From: a virus
IMG/VR virus record: IMGVR_UViG_3300020452_000067
Coordinates: 1-39,120 of that record
Length of the DNA: 39,120 bases
Direction: 5' to 3' (one strand)
Shown here: in pieces, positions 12,388-21,393 of the stretch
Layout of the letters: every line of letters starts with the position of its first letter
Numbering within the stretch: position 1 is the stretch's first letter
The notes under the pieces: generated by a model
What the model saw: the letters and a program-made list of their open reading frames with translations, nothing else
What the model was told of the DNA's origin: nothing
The model's database searches: none
Made by a program: the position numbers and the translations under genes

Positions 12388-14949
12388 TTATGTGAATGTT
12401 CCTAATACAATAGAACCTACTCCTACTAGATTTAGTACCGCAGTATTTCCTACTGTAATTATTTCATAACCAGTGGTTGCACTACCTACTAATGATCTCC
12501 ATTGATCATCTGCACAATATACTTGAAGTTGATGAGTAGGTGAGAAGTAACCCATGTTAGAAGTTGACCAACCAACTGGTTCATCTACTGGTACTGTGGG
12601 TGTCTGTGCAGTTTTATTAACTTCACTCTCAAATATAGGACCTTTAAATCCTCTAATTGAAACGAAATCATTAAGTGTCTTACCAAATGTTTCTGTGAGT
12701 AATCCTATGAAATTACCACTGCCTTGACCCATAGCAATTTTAAGTTTCATATCATGCTTACTGAACCATAAGTTACCAACATGATCTCCCTCACTATGGA
12801 AATATGATCCACCACTTGATGCTGTATTTCCCTCTGCAACAGGTAAACATAATGGTTGCCCTGCTGATCTCATATCTAATGCACCGCCAGGTTGAGTGGT
12901 ATTAAATCCAATTTGAATTGTATTTGTACCAACACCAATAGTACCACCTATGCCAGTATGATCTCCAAATAATCTAATATTTCTATAGATATCTACATTT
13001 TCCAGACCTTCACTTGTAGCAGCAACTGCAGTTGTACCAATACCAATACTACCACTCTCAAATATACTTACTGAATCTAATAAAGCATTACCGTTTCTAC
13101 CATAACCAACATAGAACTTACTATTCATCAATCTGTCACCAGATGTTGTTCCAATACCCACACCCTGAGAGTATGCGTCCATGAACAATTCTGACTGTGT
13201 AGAATATATCTCAACACCATCAGTAATTCTACGATTACCAGTATTGACTCCAATATATTGACCAAAGATTCTGGTATTCTGTCCAGATGTAACCAATATA
13301 TCACTAAATGTGCTTATACCTGATGCTCTATATCCAACAGCAGATACAACACCTGTAAGACCATCAATTTTAATTTGACCCGTTGATATTGTTCCAATAC
13401 CCGTTACATTTAAACCACCTGCTATTTCTAAACTACTTGCTTTTGCAATTCCTATTGTAGATATACCTGCAATATTAATATTAGATCCAACTATATTTTG
13501 ACCTGTAATATTTCCACCACTAATAGCACCAGTCGCTGTAATACCATCAGCACCAGTGATAGAACCATTCATAGTAATTCCTGATCCTAGGATTAGTCCA
13601 CCACCATTCAACACTCTTATATCTGACCCTGCAACGGTATTACCAACAACTAGACCACTACCAATAGTCTGTCCTCCACCAATATTTGAACTATCAGTTG
13701 CATCTAATTCTCCTGCGGTTACAGTTCCAGTAACATTAAAGTCAGCACCACCTGTAACAGTTCCTTGGAATGTTGATATACCTGCAACAGATAGACCTGC
13801 ACCAACATTAAGTACATTGATATTTTGTGTAGAACCTAATTCAACACTACCTACTAAACTACCACCAATTGATATACTTCCACCTAATATTAGATCACCA
13901 TTATGAACTCTAACTGTTCCAATAAAACCTGCAGCATCACCAACAGCAGATGAAGTATTACCTACACCTAAAAATTCTCCAACTCTTAATTCTTCTCCTA
14001 CTGTACTAACACCTGCACCTCTGAGGAATGTGGGTGCTGTACCATTAATATCAACTGAATCTACTTGAATATCTGGATCTCCACCTATACCATATGCTAT
14101 TGATGCATTTAATGATGTGGTTGCAGTTCCACTAAATGTGGTTGCAGTAATAATACCATTACTTGCTGTGATTCCACCTGATACTTGTATAGCATCAAAC
14201 TCTGTAAGGTTGGAGAATGTTCCACCTCCAGATACAACACTGCTGACAACTATAGCAGGTACATCAGTCAGTCCTTGTGCGTTGGTTGCAACTGTAGCAC
14301 TATCAGCATTACCTGCTAGACTTCCAACAAAGGCACTGGATGCTGTTATGGTTGAAAATGTACCAACCTCTGCATTTATATTACCCTGTCCTGCACCTGT
14401 TTCATTTAATACTGTAATATTTTTTGTTACTAATCCTTCAAATGTACCAATACCACTCTCGGCATCCATGTATATTTCATATCCTACAGCAAAATCTGCA
14501 CCACCTCTAGGTTGGTCAGTTCCAATTCCTACATCTTTTAATGTAAAAATGGTGTCACCTGCACCAGGATTTGTCCAAACTGATGCGGGAATATTTGTTA
14601 AATTTGCACCAGAACCGAAATATTCTACAGCAGTAACATTACCTTGTTCATCTACTGTAAATCCTGTAGTTCCAATACCAACTTGAAATGCTGCCTCTGG
14701 AACTGTAGTTCCTATACCTACTGACGATCCACTGCTAACAGCAATATCATTCTTAAATGAACTAATACCTGTAACTGTTACATTATTAAATTCTGCACCT
14801 TCAGATACTATAACATTACCACGAACATCCAACTGCTGTCTAGGTATTGTACTACCAATACCCACCAGACCATTATTGGAGATCAGGTCATCAGTATCTA
14901 CTTGAATCCCATCTCTGAAATTTATGACGGTTTTATAATTGCTTGGCAT
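12388..14949 (-). CDS. Tail fibre-like structural protein with VGIGT repeats
   Basis: An 853-residue virion protein. The motif VGIGT/S followed by a Pro and a short strand recurs many times (near residues 30, 76, 141, 600 and 640). It is set in a Ser, Thr, Gly, Asn-rich beta-repeat chain (GGGTFSNLTEF, GAISGGNITG). Such repeats are typical of trimeric phage fibres with beta-helical or knitted shafts. The N-terminus MPSNYKTVINFRDGIQVDTD probably joins it to the fibre or baseplate base. The C-terminus (WSTSNMGYFSPTHQLQVYCADDQW, then GYEIITVGNTAVLNLVGVG) looks like a compact tip. It sits between the S74-type fibre and the collagen-like adhesin in one operon, five bases before the latter. No enzyme motif is seen. 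Confidence 0.85.
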   Translation of the reverse strand: MPSNYKTVINFRDGIQVDTDDLISNNGLVGIGSTIPRQQLDVRGNVIVSEGAEFNNVTVTGISSFKNDIAVSSGSSVGIGTTVPEAAFQVGIGTTGFTVDEQGNVTAVEYFGSGANLTNIPASVWTNPGAGDTIFTLKDVGIGTDQPRGGADFAVGYEIYMDAESGIGTFEGLVTKNITVLNETGAGQGNINAEVGTFSTITASSAFVGSLAGNADSATVATNAQGLTDVPAIVVSSVVSGGGTFSNLTEFDAIQVSGGITASNGIITATTFSGTATTSLNASIAYGIGGDPDIQVDSVDINGTAPTFLRGAGVSTVGEELRVGEFLGVGNTSSAVGDAAGFIGTVRVHNGDLILGGSISIGGSLVGSVELGSTQNINVLNVGAGLSVAGISTFQGTVTGGADFNVTGTVTAGELDATDSSNIGGGQTIGSGLVVGNTVAGSDIRVLNGGGLILGSGITMNGSITGADGITATGAISGGNITGQNIVGSNINIAGISTIGIAKASSLEIAGGLNVTGIGTISTGQIKIDGLTGVVSAVGYRASGISTFSDILVTSGQNTRIFGQYIGVNTGNRRITDGVEIYSTQSELFMDAYSQGVGIGTTSGDRLMNSKFYVGYGRNGNALLDSVSIFESGSIGIGTTAVAATSEGLENVDIYRNIRLFGDHTGIGGTIGVGTNTIQIGFNTTQPGGALDMRSAGQPLCLPVAEGNTASSGGSYFHSEGDHVGNLWFSKHDMKLKIAMGQGSGNFIGLLTETFGKTLNDFVSIRGFKGPIFESEVNKTAQTPTVPVDEPVGWSTSNMGYFSPTHQLQVYCADDQWRSLVGSATTGYEIITVGNTAVLNLVGVGSIVLGTFT

Positions 14950-14976
14950 TATCTTTTAGTAGGTAAAACCCTTGAG

Positions 14977-17900
14977 TTATTTATCTTTGATGTCATCAAC
15001 CTTATTAGAAAGATCTTTGACTGCCTCTATTAACAGAGGTATAAGTTTATTATAGTGGACACCTTTAGTGCCATCAGGTTTGGTAGATACTGCTTCGGGA
15101 AGAACCTTCTCAATATCTTGTGCGATCACACCAATGTCATGTCCAGAATAGTTTTTGTTACCTTCCTTCCAATCGTATTCAGTACCACGAATCTGCATAA
15201 CCTTAGCTAATGGATTCTCTAATGTAGATACATTTTCTTTTAATGATATATCAGAGGATTGACCATAGAATGCGACAATATCATCACACACATGTAAAGG
15301 TCCTCCACAGAATGTAGCACCTGCACCTGCAAAGTACACATCACCACTAAATGTTGTGAATCCAGTATTCTGAACTATTTGGTTGTAAGTTACAGGTGCA
15401 TCATACTGTGTATCGGTTGCGATTGCAACTCTGAAACCAGGTGCTGCATTTAAAATCAAGTTACCTTGAAGTGTTTTAGTTGTAATCTCATTCTTATTAG
15501 TACCAACACCAACAAGCACATTGTTGATAGCAGCACCGTTAGGGAATGAACCAGTAAAGTCTATATCACCTGCTAGTTCGATAGTTCCACTAGATACCAC
15601 CTTACCAGTCATGGAGACATCATTTGTCATAGTAACAGGACCATCAAGTTGTGATAGTATGTTTTGACCTGCACCACCCTCAACATTAAGTCTCTGTTTG
15701 ACAGTAACTTCATCAAATACAACAGAGTTTGCAGAAGGATCTTCTCCTGTAATACTTGGAATAGGAATATCAAATGATTTTTCCTGTCCAGTTGCAGAGT
15801 TAATCTTCTTGTTACCAATAAAGAAGTCTCCTCTATTATTCAGTCCAGTATAAACATTAGTACCACCACCTCTGTTTTGTGACTGTGCTAAGTATTCTTC
15901 AGTCTCAGTAAGAGTCCTGTTCTGAACTTGTGGTAGACCAGTTGAGTAGTTACCAGGACCATAACCAAGATATTCAAATGTGTGACCTGATGCTCTAAGT
16001 ATCGAAGGTCTTCTACTCTCCACTGCTAGAGTTTTTATCTTCCGCATTGGAGTGTTAATCGCATGAGTTTTAGGAACTGTTCCTAATTGTCCTCTAAGAA
16101 CAGTAAGTGAATCATTTCCTGATCCAGTTAGTCCTGTAGCAGAAACTCTTACAATCTCTTCATTAAGTTCAAGGTAATCTCCTAACTCAAATCTATTTGC
16201 AGTACCAATACCACTGGCATGTTGTACTGGAATTATTGTTGCTGTATTTGTTATGTCAGTTTTTAATCCTACACTATCTCCACCATATAGATTGAAATAT
16301 CTAGCACCTATTGCTTCTTTAACATCAACTGTTTGATTGTTGTCTGAGAAAGCATGTGGTAGTATTCTATATCCTGATACAAATACTGGATCTGTAACTG
16401 TGGTTGAGGTAAACTCATTAGGTGATGCGATAGTATTACTATAGAAATCTCCTACCTTATTATTATTGTTATCTACAACTGTAAACTGTCCACCTCTCCT
16501 GATATTATGAGGTGTGGATGTAGTAAATGTTGTCAATCCTGTAGTAACATCAAAGTGAGTAGACGCTATAGCAACAGAAGGACCTGATTTAAAGATATAT
16601 TGTCCAGATGCAGAATTATGAGGAATTATTGTAGGATCTCCTACTGTAGCAGCGATAGCAATACTACTTGGAGTTGGGAATGATAGTATTCTGTAATATC
16701 CATCATCTGTTTTACCAACACCAGTTACTTGTATTGTATCATTGACATTATTGATAATACCTGCAGTTGGAACTCCTATAGATGCACCTGTAAAGTTCTC
16801 AGGGTACAATGTCTCTCCACCTATAAAACCAGAGCCAGGTGACTGAAGTTTGAAGTATGTTATAGAAGTAGAACCAACACCAACTTTTATATGTGCTGTT
16901 GCACCATTCCAATTTTGTGATCCATCTAATAATCTTACATTATATTTGTCTGTAACAGCAAATCCTGTGCCACTACTGAATGGTGATAGATTTTCATATT
17001 CTTTCACCCCGTTAAAATCATGCTGATTGTCTAGTTGAACTGTTACAACACCTGCTGATACGGGAGTAACACTAGAGACAGCAAGACCAACACCAAAGTT
17101 TTGTGAGAATTTATCTATTGCTTCTCTGGTTGATGAGTTAAGTATATTATTAGAATCTACTTTACCAAGAGGAGCTCTCCTAGCAAATGATTTCATAGCA
17201 GGTGGATTCTTTCTTACATTATCTCTATCTAACTGTGGATAGAAGTCACTAACCTGTTGACTGTACTGTTGATCTGTAAATTCTGTTGGTGGTGTGTAAT
17301 CAGATGCTAAGATTTCTAATAGATATACACCATCAGTTTCATCCTTAGCATATGGTTTCAGTACAGTAGATCTATAAACATCAAAGTTACCTTTGTTATC
17401 TTTGACAGTAAATCTAGGTAGACTTAGACCTCTGCTTGCAGTATTGTCTATGAAATTACCTGTATTTTTTGTATCTCCATCTACATCAGTATTACTATAC
17501 TGGAATTCCATATTATTAGGAACTGCAGTTACAGTATAGAATCCATTATATCCTTTTTTATCTGCACCTGTAGGGTTGTTACTATCAAGAACATTCTCAG
17601 TATATACAAGTTGTCCTACTTTTACACCATGTGGTAGTTCTGCTCTAACTGTGACAGTATTGCCCACTTCACTTGTTGTTGCAATAAACCCGTAGTTTCT
17701 CTTAAAATTATTATCCGAAGAAGTAATTGAAGTTGCAGTAGCATCAGATGTTTTTGCGAATCCAGTTGTGCTTGAAGGTTGCAATACAAATCCATCTACG
17801 GGATCTCTTGAGTTCTCTGCTTCTTTTGGAATTACATAGCGAACTTTATATAATTTGTTATCAATACCTCTACGATCCTCATATCTCTTGAAGTATGATG

Positions 17901-20238
17901 CATCAGTCTCCTCATTATTCTTGACATAATCATTAGTATTAAGTTGACCGTAAAGATTAGAATTAGTGTCAGTTAAAACATACCAGTTTTTCTGTGTATC
18001 ATCAAATTGTACTGGATGTCCTATATCATTAGGTTTCTTATCACTTACTCTACTCTCTACTCTTAAATCACTACCACCATAGATTGATATAGGAATATTA
18101 TTTACAGCATTTGATAATGTGCTTGCTAATTTTAGTGCAGTTGATGTGGGTTTAATAGCATAGTAAACTCTATTTGGTTCTAATCCTTCTGGTAAATCAC
18201 CTGCATCACTGATAACACGAACAGTTTCACCATCTATAATACCAATATCCTGTATTGCTAGTTCAAAATTAGTATTAGGTACACCTGCAGTACTAAATTT
18301 AGTTCCTTGATGTGAGTTGATACCGATACTAGAAGTTTGAACACCAGTTGTTACATTCTCTGGCATATAAACTGGAGATCCAAATTCAGTACCACCTATG
18401 GATACATATAATTCTTCATTTAAGTTTGCACCTAATCTGTAACCCTGTGTTAATGGAAGTGGTGGTACATCCTCTCTATCAAATCCAGAGAGATATAAGT
18501 GTGATGATATACCTGCTTGTTTTGTCTTATTTACATCTAACTGGAAATATGATATTTTATCTCTGTCTTCTTCATAAGTAGGAACCCACTCAGGAGAAAC
18601 AATATGTGTGATATATCCTTGGTCATCTCTTGGGAAAGCATCAGGTCTAAATCCACCTGCAATCAAGGCATGTTGTCCAAAGTTGGAGTTAGAGTTAGTA
18701 ATTGATGCATCAGCACCACCTGACCCTTTAATATGACCATTATAACCAATAGCAAATACTGATACAATCTGCATGACCGCATCATTATCCATTTCTACAT
18801 GGGTTTGTTCCCATCCTTTACGATATATTGCACCACTATCTAAATGATAGACTGTATTAGGGTCAGTAGAACTAGATTCTGCTGCTAGTGTAGCACCTGT
18901 AGTTTTTTGATATGCTATTCCTTCGTATTGACGACTTTCTTTATTATATTTTACAAATGCTCTATCATCTTTCTGTAGTGATATACCAGTGAACTGTGCT
19001 ACAACCATTGATCTGAAACCAGTTGACTTAGCACCGTCTGCTTTCATACCGTTCATACCATATACAGAACGGAGTGAAGTATTAAAGATATATGGTGATG
19101 CTCCTTTTACAGTATCTGCTTCAATAGTTGCTCTTGCTGCACTAATATTTGTAGGTGTAGCAGGTAAGTTAGCAGGGACATCAGGTATTAAGTATGTAAA
19201 CTGAGTAGCTGATGGTACACTCTGAACAGATGTTGATATATTATAAGGTGTAACATTAACACCGCTAATCTTGATTGGTGTGCCTGTGGTTAATCCATGA
19301 GGTGACTGAGTTGTGACAGTTACCTGAGTTGTAGCTGTTGTACCATCACCTGCTATGATAGATGTTATGATAATAGGATCATTACCTAATGCACCAACTA
19401 TTTCATACTCTGGTCTTACTTTATCAAAGTCACCTAAGAAATTAGGATACTCATAATCTACTGCACGACCTGTTGGTTCTTGATATGCATAACTTAGTTT
19501 GTAATAGTACATACTAAGATCTGTTACATACCCTTCTACATCATTCACACCATCAGCATACTCAAAACAAGTTAGTTTGTGATGAGAGAATGTTGGTTTT
19601 GATTGATTTGCTTCATTAAACTGTTGATGGTCTGTATATACTAAACCATTCTCATTTCCATCAAAGAATGAGAATTGCCAGAAGTAACAACTACCTGTGA
19701 TCCTCATTATTGCGGATGGAGGTACTGCATCATCTGTAGGGTTTGGAACATATAACGGTCTTATTTTTGTCTTCCTTAAATCCATACCAACTATGGAAGT
19801 ACCTCTTGGTACAATTACACCACCATAGACTGAGTTAAATTTGTATAATACATTATTCTCAACTGATAAATCAAACTCACTTGTAAGACTTAATCCAAAT
19901 GTTAGTGATGCGAGTGCTTCTCCACCTGTAGGTGATACTGATAATGCTCTAGTTCCATCAGTAGGGTCTGGTTTTATTGCAAATCCTGGTCTGTTATCAA
20001 TCTGATGTTCACCTGGATAGATCAATATAGTTGTCTTATCTGTGTCATCATTATCAATACCTGGTTGATATGAAAATCTTGCAGACTCTATAAGAGCTCT
20101 TTGTATTGTCTTGAATGGTTTTGTTAAAGAGTTACCCTGATTAGTAATACTGTCTGTAGAGTCCAAATCATTTGGATTTACATAAAGGATTCTACCTTCG
20201 GTATTCTTTATAAAATTTTCTAACTTATTTAATGGCAT
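14977..20238 (-). CDS. Giant tail fibre protein with peptidase-S74-type C-terminal chaperone
   Basis: A 1753-residue protein, the largest in the window. The N-terminus (MPLNKLENFIKNTEGRILYV, then KPFKTIQRALIESARFS and TTILIYPGEH) is of the kind that begins right-handed beta-helix (pectate-lyase-like) domains in phage fibres. Long beta-rich stretches follow, with patterns such as TVTTQSPHGLTTGTPIKISG recurring in variant form. The last ~110 residues (SDISLKENVSTLENPL, YDWKEG, DIGVIAQDIEKVLPEAV, YNKLIPLLIEAVKDL) form a classic S74 intramolecular chaperone. That domain trimerises, folds the fibre and cuts itself off, with the SDISLK serine and lysine as likely catalytic residues. It is the first gene of the fibre operon and starts from the late-promoter region at 20270-20289. 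Probably host-recognition or side-fibre; which fibre is unknown. Confidence 0.9.
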   Translation of the reverse strand: MPLNKLENFIKNTEGRILYVNPNDLDSTDSITNQGNSLTKPFKTIQRALIESARFSYQPGIDNDDTDKTTILIYPGEHQIDNRPGFAIKPDPTDGTRALSVSPTGGEALASLTFGLSLTSEFDLSVENNVLYKFNSVYGGVIVPRGTSIVGMDLRKTKIRPLYVPNPTDDAVPPSAIMRITGSCYFWQFSFFDGNENGLVYTDHQQFNEANQSKPTFSHHKLTCFEYADGVNDVEGYVTDLSMYYYKLSYAYQEPTGRAVDYEYPNFLGDFDKVRPEYEIVGALGNDPIIITSIIAGDGTTATTQVTVTTQSPHGLTTGTPIKISGVNVTPYNISTSVQSVPSATQFTYLIPDVPANLPATPTNISAARATIEADTVKGASPYIFNTSLRSVYGMNGMKADGAKSTGFRSMVVAQFTGISLQKDDRAFVKYNKESRQYEGIAYQKTTGATLAAESSSTDPNTVYHLDSGAIYRKGWEQTHVEMDNDAVMQIVSVFAIGYNGHIKGSGGADASITNSNSNFGQHALIAGGFRPDAFPRDDQGYITHIVSPEWVPTYEEDRDKISYFQLDVNKTKQAGISSHLYLSGFDREDVPPLPLTQGYRLGANLNEELYVSIGGTEFGSPVYMPENVTTGVQTSSIGINSHQGTKFSTAGVPNTNFELAIQDIGIIDGETVRVISDAGDLPEGLEPNRVYYAIKPTSTALKLASTLSNAVNNIPISIYGGSDLRVESRVSDKKPNDIGHPVQFDDTQKNWYVLTDTNSNLYGQLNTNDYVKNNEETDASYFKRYEDRRGIDNKLYKVRYVIPKEAENSRDPVDGFVLQPSSTTGFAKTSDATATSITSSDNNFKRNYGFIATTSEVGNTVTVRAELPHGVKVGQLVYTENVLDSNNPTGADKKGYNGFYTVTAVPNNMEFQYSNTDVDGDTKNTGNFIDNTASRGLSLPRFTVKDNKGNFDVYRSTVLKPYAKDETDGVYLLEILASDYTPPTEFTDQQYSQQVSDFYPQLDRDNVRKNPPAMKSFARRAPLGKVDSNNILNSSTREAIDKFSQNFGVGLAVSSVTPVSAGVVTVQLDNQHDFNGVKEYENLSPFSSGTGFAVTDKYNVRLLDGSQNWNGATAHIKVGVGSTSITYFKLQSPGSGFIGGETLYPENFTGASIGVPTAGIINNVNDTIQVTGVGKTDDGYYRILSFPTPSSIAIAATVGDPTIIPHNSASGQYIFKSGPSVAIASTHFDVTTGLTTFTTSTPHNIRRGGQFTVVDNNNNKVGDFYSNTIASPNEFTSTTVTDPVFVSGYRILPHAFSDNNQTVDVKEAIGARYFNLYGGDSVGLKTDITNTATIIPVQHASGIGTANRFELGDYLELNEEIVRVSATGLTGSGNDSLTVLRGQLGTVPKTHAINTPMRKIKTLAVESRRPSILRASGHTFEYLGYGPGNYSTGLPQVQNRTLTETEEYLAQSQNRGGGTNVYTGLNNRGDFFIGNKKINSATGQEKSFDIPIPSITGEDPSANSVVFDEVTVKQRLNVEGGAGQNILSQLDGPVTMTNDVSMTGKVVSSGTIELAGDIDFTGSFPNGAAINNVLVGVGTNKNEITTKTLQGNLILNAAPGFRVAIATDTQYDAPVTYNQIVQNTGFTTFSGDVYFAGAGATFCGGPLHVCDDIVAFYGQSSDISLKENVSTLENPLAKVMQIRGTEYDWKEGNKNYSGHDIGVIAQDIEKVLPEAVSTKPDGTKGVHYNKLIPLLIEAVKDLSNKVDDIKDK
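14978..14984 (-). promoter_or_regulatory. Possible late-promoter element (GATAAATA)
   Basis: At the stop codon of the 1753-residue fibre gene the minus strand reads AAAGATAAATAACTC. The ATAAATA core matches T4-type late promoters (TATAAATA). The downstream fibre start lies 28 bases further on. It would allow separate late expression of the 853-residue and collagen-like proteins. The element overlaps coding sequence (Asp-Lys-stop), so its presence could be chance. Confidence 0.3.
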
Positions 20239-20269
20239 CTCACTATCAGTAGATACAGGTTGCTTCAGT

Positions 20270-20276
20270 TATTTAG
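20270..20276 (-). promoter_or_regulatory. Late-promoter motif CTAAATA for the fibre operon
   Basis: Minus strand GGCTAAATAACTG, 32 bases upstream of the ATG at 20238. It forms the left arm of an inverted repeat (TATTTAG, six bases, CTAAATA) shared with the divergent promoter at 20283-20289. It matches the shape of T4-type late promoters, recognised by phage gp55-like sigma in relatives. Confidence 0.5.
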
Positions 20277-20282
20277 CCTAGT

Positions 20283-20289
20283 CTAAATA
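20283..20289 (+). promoter_or_regulatory. Late-promoter motif CTAAATA for the plus-strand small-gene operon
   Basis: Plus strand AGTCTAAATACTTC, 19 bases before the ATG at 20309. It faces away from the minus-strand copy at 20270-20276; together they make a palindromic divergent promoter in the 70-base intergenic gap. Confidence 0.5.
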
Positions 20290-20308
20290 CTTCTATAACA
20301 ATAATATT

Positions 20309-20539
20309 ATGGATCTTCAAAAGATAGCAACTTATAGTTCAGCAGCAGCAGTCGTTGGCACAGGTGCATTCGTTGGCGGTGGTCAAGTTATTGACAACTA
20401 CAATGATGGTCCTGCAAAGAGACAAGAAGCACAAATTGAACAAATAAGAACAGTTATCGCAGAAGAAGTCTTTAAGCAATTAAAGGATGCATGGCCTGAG
20501 ACATCAGGACCAGTAAAAGGAACTCCACTAAAACAATGA
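20309..20539 (+). CDS. Small membrane-anchored protein, 76 residues
   Basis: The N-terminal part (IATYSSAAAVVGTGAFVGGG, about residues 6-25) is a weakly hydrophobic Gly/Ala segment that could span a membrane or act as an uncleaved signal anchor. The rest is a charged helix (KRQEAQIEQIRTVIAEEVFKQL). It is the first gene after the divergent late promoter, and its stop overlaps the next start by four bases (ATGA, 20536-20539). Not recognised. The anchor-plus-helix form and late promoter are compatible with a virion or envelope role. Confidence 0.72.
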   Translation: MDLQKIATYSSAAAVVGTGAFVGGGQVIDNYNDGPAKRQEAQIEQIRTVIAEEVFKQLKDAWPETSGPVKGTPLKQ

Positions 20540-20769
20540 AAGCATTTATCGGAACACAAATCAGCAGATTTTTCAACTCAGGAAAATGGGCATTGAAACT
20601 GATCTTTCTTGTTGTAATGGTTGAGTTAGGTATTGTTGTAGGTGCTATTGCTACTCAAGAACTTGATGAAAACGATAGTAACAACATCAAACATATATTA
20701 TCTTTAGTTGCTACAAAGTCATTTGCCCTATATGCAGCAGAGAAAGGTATAAAAGAGAAAGAACAATGA
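20536..20769 (+). CDS. Small membrane protein, 77 residues (holin-like size)
   Basis: A strong hydrophobic segment at about residues 20-41 (LKLIFLVVMVELGIVVGAIA) follows a basic N-terminus. A second, weaker amphipathic helix (KHILSLVATKSFALYAAEKG) comes before a charged tail KEKEQ. Size, late position and layout resemble small phage holins, but no endolysin is adjacent and no holin family is recognised, so that role is only possible. It is joined to both neighbours by ATGA overlaps. Confidence 0.72.
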   Translation: MKAFIGTQISRFFNSGKWALKLIFLVVMVELGIVVGAIATQELDENDSNNIKHILSLVATKSFALYAAEKGIKEKEQ

Positions 20770-20951
20770 AACTTTACTCCCTCCAATACTTAATAAGAAA
20801 ATACTTTCGTCTTCCTCGAAAGAAATTGTGGATTGCTGCTTTAAAACTGAACCGTGCTCCAGTTTTATGGTATAATGAGGAAGTAGAGCAGAGAAGAAAT
20901 AAAGAAAAATTAAGAAAACAACGAATCTCAAAACTTTATCCAAAACAATGA
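20766..20951 (+). CDS. Small highly basic protein, 61 residues
   Basis: MKLYSLQYLIRKYFRLPRKK, then LWIAALKLNRAPVLWYNEEV and a Lys/Arg-rich coiled tail. There is a very high positive charge and no signal peptide. It is coupled on both sides by ATGA overlaps (20766-20769 and 20948-20951), which is the main support that it is real; an antisense ORF covers part of it. It may bind nucleic acid or sit on the membrane face beside its hydrophobic neighbours. Confidence 0.62.
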   Translation: MKLYSLQYLIRKYFRLPRKKLWIAALKLNRAPVLWYNEEVEQRRNKEKLRKQRISKLYPKQ

Positions 20952-21262
20952 AATACACATCAGCATTAATTCTAGGCATTATATTTGCCTTCATGGTATA
21001 TCTCCCGAACATGGCATATGCCGAAACAACTAATAATGGTGAAACATTATGGGTTCAAGTTCCTCAGTGGTCAGATGACTGGGAAAAATGTGCAGTAGAT
21101 GTACCAGATGCTGCATGTCATTGGTATGTTGCTAATGCAGACAATACATTTGGTGAAGGATTTAATTGGGAAGATGCACCTTGGTATAGTGTAGAGGGAT
21201 TAAAAGATGTCGCACCTATACAAAAGAAGACTGTAGTAGAAAAGTTGCAGGAGATAGGATGA
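20948..21262 (+). CDS. Secreted or periplasmic protein, 104 residues
   Basis: A clear signal peptide: MKYTSALILGIIFAFMVYLP then NMAYA-ETT, with probable cleavage after AYA (about residue 25). The mature part is small, Trp-rich and has two Cys (EKCAVDVPDAACHWYV) that could form a disulfide in the periplasm. There are many Trp in short WxxxxWE patterns (WSDDWEK, FNWEDAPWYS). A phage protein exported to the host periplasm could act in lysis, superinfection exclusion or assembly; nothing in the sequence decides. ATGA overlaps at both ends. Confidence 0.75.
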   Translation: MKYTSALILGIIFAFMVYLPNMAYAETTNNGETLWVQVPQWSDDWEKCAVDVPDAACHWYVANADNTFGEGFNWEDAPWYSVEGLKDVAPIQKKTVVEKLQEIG

Positions 21263-21393
21263 ATTATTCTGAAGTAATGCAAGTGTATAAACAACCAATA
21301 TCAATGAAATACATACCTTTAAAGCATGTACCTAATATTTTTAGAGGTGCTTTGACTGTAGCAATATTATGTCAATTCCTTATATTAAGTTAA
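21259..21393 (+). CDS. Very small protein, 44 residues
   Basis: MNYSEVMQVYKQPISMKYIP then LKHVPNIFRGALTVAILCQFLILS. The C-terminal half is a single hydrophobic helix ending at the stop (a tail anchor). The start overlaps the stop of the secreted-protein gene (ATGA, 21259-21262), and the end overlaps the next gene by 25 bases. Short, but it fills the coupled series, so probably expressed. Confidence 0.55.
   Translation: MNYSEVMQVYKQPISMKYIPLKHVPNIFRGALTVAILCQFLILS

Noticed and set aside
13556-14686. Plus-strand Pro/Thr-rich ORFs inside the VGIGT fibre gene
   Set aside because: Antisense shadows of Gly/Ser/Thr codons; no ribosome site, no neighbours in that direction.
20871-20876. Plus-strand TATAAT inside the 61-residue gene
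   Set aside because: No usable -35, within a coupled operon 70 bases before the next start; kept as likely chance.
20728-21012. 94-residue minus-strand ORF with hydrophobic segments
   Set aside because: It opposes three plus-strand genes linked by ATGA overlaps and has no coupled neighbour of its own.
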